Below the pieces are notes generated by a model. It made no database searches, was not told where the DNA came from, and was given only the letters and a program-made list of their open reading frames with translations. DNA of 64,000 bases from Pycnococcus provasolii (Eukaryota; Chlorophyta; Pseudoscourfieldiophyceae; Pseudoscourfieldiales; Pycnococcaceae), in NCBI GenBank assembly GCA_938743325.2, contig OW568866.1, positions 62,001 to 126,000 on the forward strand. Reading direction: 5' to 3'. Positions within the stretch are counted from its first letter, which is position 1. Each line of letters begins with the position of its first letter. Made by a program: the position numbers and the translations under genes. Positions 53,422-61,908 of this stretch are shown piece after piece.

Positions 53422-56298
53422 ATGGCGAGCCAACGGACGGCCAGCCGCTTCGTCAAGTACGTGCTCGTCATATGCACGCTGTCGTTCGCGCTCTCGCTCG
53501 TCTACGTGCTCGGACGACCGCTCTACTGGAGACTGCTCGCGACGACGCCCGTCTCAGCCTTTCTCAGATCGTCAACATCAGAAAGGTCGAAGTCGTCATC
53601 ATCATCTATGCGTGGTTTTGAGTTTCTAGACTCTGTATTTGAGACTGTCGCAACAACGACGGGGTCTAGCAGTCAGCCTTCTCCCGAGGTGGACGATAGT
53701 GATAGCACGCCGGAAAGTTCTTGGGAGGAGAAGCGAGAGGACCAGAATGCCCAGTCGCCTGAAGACGAGGCGGAAGTTGAGACGCGGCAAACGCCTGAAC
53801 AGGAGTTCACAACCACCACCGTCGACGACGACGCTGCCACCTCTCCCGACTCACCCGACTCAGAATCCATCTCAGCAGCAGCCTCAGCAGCTACAGAAGC
53901 GGCAGCGCACCGCAGCCACCACAGCACACCACTCACAGCTGGCTCACGCGAACTGCGCTACCCATTCTTCGATCCCGTCAAGCCGTATTCTCCGTTCCGA
54001 AGTCTGGGCTCCACCAAGCCGTGGTGGGGCGAGCTCGAAGAACCTGGCGCGCTGAAAGAGATGCTGGAAGCGCGAAGTTTCAAGGGCGAGCTCATCATGC
54101 TCACGACGGACGCTGAGAGACTCGAGCTGTCCGCCAACTTCATCAACATGCTCGTTCACAGGTGGGGATTCGATCACTACATCCTCATCGGACTCAACGA
54201 AGCATCGTGCGTCAACCTGAGAGATTCCGACGCCGTTTACTCGTATCCAATTAGCTGTGCCTGGAGCAACTTCCTGGAAAAAGATTTGGTGGCGGCGGGA
54301 AGCAGCTTGAAAAGGATTTGGAATGGCATTAACCACATGAACAACATAGCGCAGCTGTGGATGACGAGGCACCGCCTCATGGAAAAATTCATCGACCACG
54401 GCGTGAACGTGCTGTCCATTGACAACGACGCTGCCATCGTCACGGATCCGTACATAGATTTCAAGTCATCCAACGCTCGCGATGACGGCGTCAGCCCCGG
54501 CGACGTTGAGCTATTTGTGCAGCATCACGGTGGATTTCCGGGCATATGCGCGGGAGTGATTTACCAGCAGAACGCGAAGCCAGGTGGTGGCGTTCAGTTC
54601 TTCTTCCACGAGGTGTGGAGTCGCATGCTGGATGCGGCGAAGGGACCGCCGCTCTTTTCGCAAATTCCAGGGCAGGTGGGAGCGCCGTTCATCGAGTCGT
54701 ACACGTTTGACCAGGGACCTACCGATGACGTGATTGAGAGCTCCGTGGGTGCCACGTCGGAGAACTGCAATGCAGCAAATAGGTACGCGCACGAAGGAGT
54801 TTTGCTGCTTGTGAAGGATGAGATTCAGAGCGTGCCGCCCCGCTGGGAGGATGTGGAGGAGAATCGACGCATGCCTGCTTGGACACGCGATCACATCGTG
54901 GCGGGAGGTGGTGGACCATGCTCGACGAGCTTCCGCCACCAGCTGTGGAAGCTGCAGAACGACCATGCTGGATTTATCGACAGCTTCGCAAACGACGAGT
55001 GGACATGGGTCAAGGGCACGGTGAAAGATCATCTGCTCAGCGTCCCAAAGGTGGGCCGTGGGGAGCCACTCAAATGCTTCCGTGACCTGATGCTTCCCAT
55101 GTCGCAGCCGCACGTTTTGGAGGGTGGCAGGCACGAGCGCATTGGCATTGCGCCCGGATACATGGTCAGCGCCTGGTCAGACGCCTTGGAGAGTGCAACG
55201 TGGCACGTCAAGGGTGGGGGCAGTGCACTTGCACACGTCGTTGGGCAGAGCGGTGGCAACATCAACAAGGTGTTCATCATGCGCGCCCTTGGATGGTATC
55301 ATCCGAGATCAGATAAGGCGGCGGGGATGGAGCGCATGATGAAGGGTCTTCTGGAGCGTAGGAATGAGCTTGAGACGTTTGCTAAACCTCCTCCTGAATT
55401 CCATCCCGGCGATACCGTGTGGGACGCATTCGAGAAAGCCGTGCGAGAGAATCGCGTGGACTTGACAGAGGGTAGCGGGCCACGCATGCTCGCCTTCAAG
55501 TCAACACCCGGTCTCTTGAAAATGCTTAGCACGTCCAAGGAGGTGTTTCGCGCCGCATTCGGGCGGCTCTTTCTGATAGCTCTTTCGCTAGGGCGTAAGC
55601 CGGTCGTACCGCTCATTCCATGCTCCGCGCCGTGGTTCTCCCAGCGGCCTGAAAACTACGCCACGAATACCATCCTTCGCGATGTGCAGGCACTCTCGAC
55701 TCCCGTGGCTGATCCGCTCGGGCCAGCACCTCCCGAGGCGGGTCGTTGGGAAGGTGTAGGCTACGGTGCAGACGGCACGGGATCTTCATTTGGCCATAAC
55801 GCCGACACGGCGCTGTGCTACTGGAACCCGCTTCTGAACTACTGGCAGATTTGCGACGAGCAATTTCTTTACCATCACCACGACATCGCGACTTACACAG
55901 CACGTGTGCCCATCGAAGGATGGACGTTGCCTGGCGATCGCAACGTCGTGAGTGTGTTGGAACCGTGCAAGGGCTTGGCGGGAACCAACGGGACGTACGA
56001 TGCAGGTTACCTGCTTACGCACCCGCCAACAATGAAACTCGCCGCGCTGCATGCGCTAAAGGATGTTCCGATCGTTTACCTTGACGTGGGCGAAGAGACG
56101 GACCCGTCGTGCGTTCCGGCGGTGGAAGCGGAGGAAGTGATGAAGTACATGGCTGATAGCAATTGGCAAAAGTACGTTGTCCACATGAGTAATGCGTTCC
56201 GGGCTTGCTCGGTTTGCACGGATAGCGACGAGTGCCGCAAGATTTGGGTGAGGCCGGATTGGACATATAAGCCGGGTGAGCCGCAAGACAACTATTAA
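53422..56298 (+). CDS. Large GT77-like (nucleotide-diphospho-sugar transferase) type II Golgi protein
   Basis: 958 residues from the ATG at 53422. One anchor (~10-34, YVLVICTLSFALSLVYVL), then a disordered acidic stem (~55-180). The first catalytic-type region (~215-500) fits Nucleotid_trans/GT77: ELIMLTTDAERLELSANFINMLVHRWGF, HYILIGLNEASC, NVLSIDNDAAIVTDPY with DxD metal motif, and VELFVQHHGGFPGICAGVIY. A second region (~690-955) has FGRLFLIALSLGRKPVVPLIPC, CYWNPLLNYWQICDEQF and paired cysteines near the end; I do not recognise it, but similar tails occur in algal GT77-like proteins. Expected role: glycosylation of cell-surface or wall glycoproteins, e.g. arabinosyl- or xylosyl-transfer. TGTAA lies at 56325-56329. 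Confidence 0.8.
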   Translation: MASQRTASRFVKYVLVICTLSFALSLVYVLGRPLYWRLLATTPVSAFLRSSTSERSKSSSSSMRGFEFLDSVFETVATTTGSSSQPSPEVDDSDSTPESSWEEKREDQNAQSPEDEAEVETRQTPEQEFTTTTVDDDAATSPDSPDSESISAAASAATEAAAHRSHHSTPLTAGSRELRYPFFDPVKPYSPFRSLGSTKPWWGELEEPGALKEMLEARSFKGELIMLTTDAERLELSANFINMLVHRWGFDHYILIGLNEASCVNLRDSDAVYSYPISCAWSNFLEKDLVAAGSSLKRIWNGINHMNNIAQLWMTRHRLMEKFIDHGVNVLSIDNDAAIVTDPYIDFKSSNARDDGVSPGDVELFVQHHGGFPGICAGVIYQQNAKPGGGVQFFFHEVWSRMLDAAKGPPLFSQIPGQVGAPFIESYTFDQGPTDDVIESSVGATSENCNAANRYAHEGVLLLVKDEIQSVPPRWEDVEENRRMPAWTRDHIVAGGGGPCSTSFRHQLWKLQNDHAGFIDSFANDEWTWVKGTVKDHLLSVPKVGRGEPLKCFRDLMLPMSQPHVLEGGRHERIGIAPGYMVSAWSDALESATWHVKGGGSALAHVVGQSGGNINKVFIMRALGWYHPRSDKAAGMERMMKGLLERRNELETFAKPPPEFHPGDTVWDAFEKAVRENRVDLTEGSGPRMLAFKSTPGLLKMLSTSKEVFRAAFGRLFLIALSLGRKPVVPLIPCSAPWFSQRPENYATNTILRDVQALSTPVADPLGPAPPEAGRWEGVGYGADGTGSSFGHNADTALCYWNPLLNYWQICDEQFLYHHHDIATYTARVPIEGWTLPGDRNVVSVLEPCKGLAGTNGTYDAGYLLTHPPTMKLAALHALKDVPIVYLDVGEETDPSCVPAVEAEEVMKYMADSNWQKYVVHMSNAFRACSVCTDSDECRKIWVRPDWTYKPGEPQDNY

Positions 56299-56566
56299 AT
56301 AATGTTTATTTTACTGTACAAACTTGTAACTTGCACACGAATAAAAACTATAGCCCCATGTGGTGATCTGCTTCTAAGGTTAAGTGCTCTCTCATGAAAT
56401 CCAAACTTTTCATGCTGGAATCGTTCTAGCTAGATGTCATCGTCGACCACCAATTCATCACGTCCGGGTCATGCATGATAAACTCGCGCAGGTCGCCGAT
56501 GACTTCCTCGACGAATTGCGGCAGCCGTTTGCTGAATAACGCCGAATGAAATCAGATGAGACAAGC

Positions 56567-56599
56567 AAGCGGAAGGCGAGTTGAGTTCGCCTTCCGCTT
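56567..56599. repeat. Perfect 13-bp hairpin with 7-base loop
   Basis: AAGCGGAAGGCGA (56567-56579) pairs with TCGCCTTCCGCTT (56587-56599). A weaker outer pairing (CAAGCG with CGCTTG near 56603) may extend it. Noncoding; function unknown. Confidence 0.8.
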
Positions 56600-56932
56600 C
56601 ACCGCTTGCGCCCGCGAGACTGCAGCAACAGCAGATTCCATTGCGGTAAATTTAAAACTACCCAAGGTTAGAAGGTAGACGTAAGGCTTCCACGGGATTT
56701 CACCATCGCTCCATTCGCTCGGCGCGCGGCGTTGTACTCTTCGCGGATAGCGCTTGAGACACCGTTGCCGCGTCCCCGCGCGCGATCGTACGCACTCCCA
56801 CTAATGGTCAAAATTGCTGACTACTCACAACATATGAACATATGTTATTTGAGCGGATATGAGCGGCGCGATACCACCAACCGAACGTGTCAACGTGCAG
56901 TCGTGCACGTCGTGATACTACTCGTCCTTAGA

Positions 56933-56972
56933 GGTACCGCCTCGGCCTCGCCCACGTGGGCGAGGCGGTACC
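56933..56972. repeat. 40-bp compound palindrome centred on CACGTG
   Basis: GGTACCGCCTCG (56933-56944) pairs with CGAGGCGGTACC (56961-56972). Inside lies the perfect 20-bp palindrome CCTCGCCCACGTGGGCGAGG (56946-56965) with a G-box CACGTG. Two mutually exclusive pairings are possible because the CGCCTCG word is partly duplicated. Confidence 0.8.
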
Positions 56973-57272
56973 CTCGCGTGTCAAGGAGTGTTTATGCAGT
57001 CCAATTAACTGTCTTGTCGCGAACTTCTGGTCGCGACGCCATTGTCGCGCGTTGTTTGCTTCAGTTATTTTTTTTTTTGCTCGACCGGGATCCCAAACCT
57101 CCCATCACAAAAAATACAATTGACCGACGACGGATCCCCTCCCAACTGGAGAAAAGGGGGGGAGGAGCCCTCCTCAGCCCCTCCCCTCCCCTCGGGCCTC
57201 CCCCCTCCCCTCTCAGGTCCTCAGGGTTTCTCGCCCTCGCCAAACCAGACGACGCCTCAAACGAAAGCAGCC

Positions 57273-57739
57273 ATGGCGTCGCGGTCGGCCGTCGGTGCTC
57301 TCGCCTCCTCCGTCGTGCGTAGAGCGATGATGAATAACTCCTCCTCCGCCTCACTTAATCAAGCCAGAAGGTTTGCGGCAGGTATGTATATGTACTCATT
57401 CATGGTGTTCAGTTTCACGTGCTTCGCGCTCTTGTTGTTCATGTTTTTTTTTGTTGAGTTTTACTTTAGTTATCAGACAACTAACTCCCCTCACTCCACT
57501 TTTTACTTCGTTTCTTTTTTTTTTCCACAGGGGGACACGGGCCAGGACAGACATACGCGGGACTCACGCTGCACGAACCGCCGTTCATCTACAAGGCGCT
57601 CGGACAGCTTGCCGGGGCGACCATGTGGTTTTGGGTCTTTTACCGCTTCTACCACGACGGAGACGCGTTCATCAACGGACACGACTCACACTGGATGCAT
57701 GACCTTATCGAAGAGGAGAAGAAAAAGCTAAAAGCCTAG
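57273..57739 (+). CDS. Mitochondrial complex I subunit NDUFB2-like, two exons
   Basis: Exon 1 is 57273-57381 and exon 2 is 57531-57739, giving 105 residues. The junction joins GCG GCA G to GG GGA CAC, making an AAGGHGPG sequence. The mature part matches NDUFB2/AGGG and its plant equivalent: GGHGPGQTYAGLTLHEPP, then ATMWFWVFYRFYHDGDAFINGH with the MWFW...R...DG core of the single membrane span. The first ~36 residues are a mitochondrial presequence (Arg- and Ser-rich, no acid). The protein is an accessory subunit of the complex I membrane arm. It is the only gene in the window for which I can see an intron. Confidence 0.85.
57382..57530 (+). other. Spliceosomal intron of the NDUFB2-like gene (149 bp)
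   Basis: Donor GTATGT at 57382 and acceptor TTTTCCACAG ending at 57530, with a T-rich tract before it. The intron is much richer in T than the flanking exons. Splicing restores the family's conserved GGG/AGGG region across the junction. Confidence 0.9.
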
Positions 57740-57831
57740 CTCCTGAGAGTTAAAAAAAACGTCGAGAGATGGCAACGGTTGTTGGAAAGCTGTAATTGGA
57801 CAACACATGGTTTCTGCGTGAATGTCTTTGG

Positions 57832-58908
57832 TTACACGTCATCCTGCTCCCACTCGCGGATAGGAACGGCGTCTGGGAACCTCTCCTTCAAACGCTTTGT
57901 CGGCGAGAAGTTTCCGTTTCCATCCGCGCCGTAGTATAGAAGGTAGAGGTACGGGTGGCTGACGCCCATGGGCGCAGGGGGAGCGAGTGACGGCAGCGAC
58001 GAGCTCATGTCCTCCTCCGCCTCCGCCTCCTCCGCCTGCGCGTCGTCGTCATCGCTCGGGGGTGGTTCGCACTGCTGCAGCATGTCCTCCGGAACGTACG
58101 AAACGACCGCGGGAGGAACGTCGCCCTGGCCGAACCCAACTCCGCCCGACGCGCTCATCCACGTTCGTTCGTCGGGCAGGACGAGGTAAAACGGCTGGGA
58201 CGTTCCTCGTGGCGCGCTCGAGGCACCCGACGCGTCTAAGAACGCGTCCGACTCGCGGCACGCCGCATCAAAGCCTGCGACAACGCCGTAGTATCCGTGC
58301 TGCGCGTGCCTCACCGTCTGCCCGAGCACAAAGGCGTTGGCTCTGCTCGCGGTCAGGATGAGTTCGTCAGCCGACCCGGATGAGCCGCTCGCCGCCTCCT
58401 CGAGCGCGGCGATCTTGTCGCGCAGCTGTGCGGCGTCGGCATACCTCTCCTCCTCGATCGCCTGCGCGAGCTGTCCGCGCAGTATGATTCCGTCGGCGGC
58501 GGCGTCTAGAGAAGCTTGCTTTGCGCTCGCCCTTTCTCTGGCGGCGCCACCCGGTTGGTTTTCCATTAGTCTCGCGAGTGCCTGGTCAACGTCGTCTCTT
58601 CTCTTTCTGATTTCGTTCGCGGCGTCGAACGCGTCTAGGTTGAGCGCTCTCTGCAGCCTGACGTCTAGGTCCATTTGGAAGAACATGAGCATGAGTTCCT
58701 CGTTGGCGTGCGCGCTGTGCTCGTTGATCATCTGGATCGTGTCACCTCCACCGCCCTCTGCCTGTGCGCCAACGGGACCGACGGGCATCGACGCACGTCT
58801 CGCGCAAGTAACGTTATTCCCGAACGAGACCACTCGACGGCCGGCACTCACCGTGCTCCGGGGTAAATCTAATCTCCCCCGGAACGTAGCCAACATCCCA
58901 TGCTGCAT
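57832..58908 (-). CDS. CLPF: ClpF-like UVR/YccV plastid protein
   Basis: 358 residues from the ATG at 58908; in-frame ATGs at 59013 and 59199 would add up to 97 residues of Cys/Ser/Arg-rich sequence, so the start is uncertain. After a transit peptide (~1-50) comes a conserved helical region (MFFQMDLDVRLQRALNLDAFDAANEIR), a UVR motif (~140-172, LAQAIEEERYADAAQLRDKIAALEE) and a YccV/HspQ-type domain (~190-335) with LGQTVRHAQHGYYGVV, QPFYLVLPDERTW and SYVPEDML. This UVR-YccV order is that of plant ClpF, an adaptor that works with ClpS1 to deliver substrates to the plastid Clp protease. TTACA at 57832-57836 overlaps the stop. Confidence 0.85.
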   Translation of the reverse strand: MQHGMLATFRGRLDLPRSTVSAGRRVVSFGNNVTCARRASMPVGPVGAQAEGGGGDTIQMINEHSAHANEELMLMFFQMDLDVRLQRALNLDAFDAANEIRKRRDDVDQALARLMENQPGGAARERASAKQASLDAAADGIILRGQLAQAIEEERYADAAQLRDKIAALEEAASGSSGSADELILTASRANAFVLGQTVRHAQHGYYGVVAGFDAACRESDAFLDASGASSAPRGTSQPFYLVLPDERTWMSASGGVGFGQGDVPPAVVSYVPEDMLQQCEPPPSDDDDAQAEEAEAEEDMSSSLPSLAPPAPMGVSHPYLYLLYYGADGNGNFSPTKRLKERFPDAVPIREWEQDDV

Positions 58909-59779
58909 TGCTGACGCCGAAAAACAGGAACAGGAAGAAGAATGACAACGACGGGCCCCCAATGAAGACCCAGACCCAGACCTAGACAATGAAGTAGAAC
59001 GCACCACCACCATACAAACAGCACCACGCAGACAAAGGCAGACACAAGCAACGAGCAAGCAACGAGCACGACAAAGACCACCACCACACTCACAACACCA
59101 GTGGTGATGGCGAGAGAGAGAGAGATCCAAAGAATGCCTGATGCGATCCGAGCGGAGGGACCAAGAAAGAAAGAAAGACGACTGGTGAGTGAGAGCCATA
59201 AATCTGTCTCCCTAAATCTCAGAGGGAGTCTTTCCTTATTAGGGGTTAGGAAGTGACTGAAACCTATACTCTCTTGTGAGCGTGGTCTTGACCTTAAGTG
59301 ACCTTAAGACAGCCACACTGGAAGTAAGTATAAAGCAGTTATAACCACTGGTAGTGGCCGCCACTAGATATAGGTTTGGTATCCCCTCTGACTACGAATC
59401 GAGTAGACAAAGAGAAGAATGATCGATTACAAGATACTCATCGGACGAGCCCATCTAGTGGCTCGCCCACAGGACGCCTCTGGGCCGACCAGAGGCCCCA
59501 GGAGACACCTCTTCACCACCGTAGAAGTGGCGATAAGGCCTTCAATCAAATCCCATCCAAATCCAACCCAATATCTTCACCAGTAGATAAATCAGGAGCC
59601 AGGGAGCCGCCACTCCTTCACATGTCACAAACCCACGTGGCGGAACTCCGAAACCAAACTCACCTGAAACCCCTAAAACATAACCCCGGTCCGGGAGCCC
59701 AGAAACCGATTCCAAGGCACCCGAAACCCCAATCCATCAAAACCCCAAAACAGAACCTGCGAGACCTAAACGCCCTCGC
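58909..59779. other. Intergenic region between CLPF and the copia fossil
   Basis: 871 bp. The first ~290 bp may be CLPF 5' UTR or coding. Further right the base composition shifts toward A/T, with a hairpin GCCTCTGG/CCAGAGGC (59476-59483 and 59489-59496), another CGAGCC/GGCTCG pair (59446-59451 and 59460-59465) and a repeated TGACCTTAAG word (59289-59308). It may include the non-coding end of the copia element, but no LTR pair was recognised. Confidence 0.45.
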
Positions 59780-61330
59780 TCACTCCTCCCGAGCAGGGTC
59801 TCGGGGTACAAACTCCCTGCACAGTGTCCTGTCACGCAACCTGCAGAAATCATCACGCGATAGCCCCTTAGTAAGAAGATCAGCCAATTGATCCTTTGTA
59901 TCGATGTATCGCAGCTCCAACACTAGACGTCGCACCTGATCGCGCACATCTTGCAGCCGCACATCGATGTGTTTAGTGCGTCCACTATAGACAATGTCAC
60001 GCAGAATTGTGATGGCAGCTGTGTTGTCCTCGTACACGATAGTTGGCCCAGGTACGATGATACACAGTTCTCCGAGGGCACGCCTTGCGACGATGATCGA
60101 TGCGCAGTTGTCAGCAAGTGCAATGAGCTCGGCTTCCGTACTCGATTTGGCAGTGAGATGCTGTTTGGTGGACTTCCACATAAATGCACCTTGCTGTCCA
60201 AAGGCGCCCAGCATGCCAGAAATCGACTTGCGGTCAGCTTCTCCAGCGAAATCGGCATCCACATAGGCGCGCATGTTGGGGATACCGGCCATTGCAGGAT
60301 AGAAGATTCCATAATCGACCGTGGTGCGTAGGTGGCCGATAATGCGCTCGACCATCTGCCAGTCGGCTTCAGTAGGACTTGCCATGCCTTGAGCAGCGGC
60401 TCGTGTGGCATAGGCGAGGTCTGGACGGCTGAGATTGACGAGGTAGAGCAGCATGCCCACAGCTTTGCGAAATTGTCCAGCGCGAGCTTCAGAAAGCGAA
60501 GGAGACGGCATCGGGGGAGGTTCACTGCGCGTAGGCGTAGCAAAGGAACCGAGTACATCAGGAAACGTATCTAAGATACGTTGGGCGTATGCGGTCTGGT
60601 GTACGCGCACCCCGGATGTCGTGCGGCAGAGTTGTAGACCAATGATCTGGGTAAGCTCGGCGCCATCCTGCCGCGTGATCTTATCGAAGGCGGCGCGCAA
60701 CGACTTATAAGCCTCCTCCACATCAGCGGAGCGCTGAGCGAAAACGCTGATGTCACCGTGCTCCGAAAGGATTGTCACCGGCAGTCCTTCGACGTAGAAC
60801 AATTGTGCCCTGCTTGACGCAGGCCATAGAGAGACTTGTTCAGCTTCCAGATCATCGGATTTCCTTTCAAATCAAGCCGTTCCAATCCATATGGCGGCCT
60901 CATGTAGATGACCTGCTCCAAGAAACTGTGCAGGTATGCCGCTGTGACATCAAATTCCTCCTCAATGAGGCCAAGTGAAAGTGACGTCCACAGAAACATC
61001 CTCATCGTTGACAACTTCGGCGTGCTTGCATATGTCTCGTTGAAGTCGATCCCAGGTATCTGAGTAAAGCCTAGTCCCCAACTGGGGGTTTGCACCACAA
61101 CCGTCTTTGGCTGGCTTTTCATCAATCACATGAAATAGGTACTTCCCAGTGATCCTGCCCGCCAACGGTGACGGCATTTTTGGTATCTTCTTGTGCCCTT
61201 TTCGCTTCACAGCATGGAGCGCTGCTTTTGCGCGTTGCTGCCATCCAGGAAAGAGAGATACTGAAATGCCATCAAAGATTCCATGATTGTCGCTGTCACT
61301 CGGTTTCGTCTGCGAACCCATGAGGCTCAT
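59780..61330 (-). mobile_element. Ty1/copia retrotransposon fossil (reverse transcriptase and RNase H portions)
   Basis: Minus-strand remnant of a copia pol region. Recognisable parts are the later part of the reverse transcriptase (FDVTAAYLH, then MRPPYG and LNKSLYGLRQ) and a copia RNase H region (YVDADFAG, KSSTEAELIAL, YEDNTAAI, TKHIDVR and DLLTKGL). The element is broken, with at least two interruptions, and is incomplete on its 5' side; gag and most of integrase were not seen. No paired LTRs were recognised, so age cannot be estimated from them. The composition is richer in A/T than the neighbouring host genes. Confidence 0.85.
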
Positions 61331-61908
61331 AACCTGTCGTTTGGGGAATGCAGTAGCAATCTGCAGCGCGGCGAATGACCAGAGATGACGACAACAAAAA
61401 TTAGTATCAACGGTAAAAAGAAGTGTGCTTCTAACCTACTCCGCCATAGATTGGCAGAGGGAAGAATGATCACACCTTTACAAAGGAAAACGTGATGACA
61501 TAACCTGTCGTCGTAGTCCTGTAGTAGTAATGTAAAGAAGATGTAGATCAGTTAGAGTAGTTAAGTGATGGTTCGATAAGAAACAATAAAAGACAGTTAT
61601 ATAAGCAAACATAGGATATAATCGAAATATCTAATCAGGGAATCCCCCTGCCAATCCCGTCCTTTGGATTCGCGTGACGGGGAGGTCTAATCGCGTGACG
61701 GGGAGGTCTAACCACGTTACCACGTGACGGGGAGGTTTTCTCTCTGATTAGTAAAGTAAACCCTAGTAGGGTTTGGATAGAAACACGACAGTCTTGTTAT
61801 GAGTAGGGGTTTGGGAAAAAGAAGAGCTGGGTTCAAACTTCCCTCAAAGGGGGTGCCTTCCCTTCCCGCCCCCCCCCCGGCCTCTCACTCGTCTATCGTA
61901 GCTTGAGC
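61331..61908. other. A/T-rich intergenic region upstream of HIRA
   Basis: 578 bp, the most A/T-rich noncoding stretch in the window, possibly further relic of the copia element. At 61672-61737 a GCGTGACGGGGAGGTCTA word occurs three times (61672, 61693 and, variant, 61721). AAACCCTAGTAGGGTTT, a perfect inverted repeat, lies near 61758. The last ~100 bp should carry the HIRA promoter. Confidence 0.5.

Larger units (their letters stand above)
56299..57272. other. Intergenic region with two strong hairpins and a possible gene relic
   Basis: 974 bp without a confident gene. It has a perfect 13-bp hairpin at 56567-56599, a palindromic G-box structure at 56933-56972, and on the minus strand around 56429-56545 a ~40-codon protein-like run ending in a stop. 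The last ~200 bp are C-rich and likely hold the NDUFB2 promoter. Confidence 0.5.

Noticed and set aside
56732-57322. 196-codon plus-strand frame upstream of NDUFB2
   Set aside because: Composition is not protein-like and it runs out of frame across the NDUFB2 first exon.
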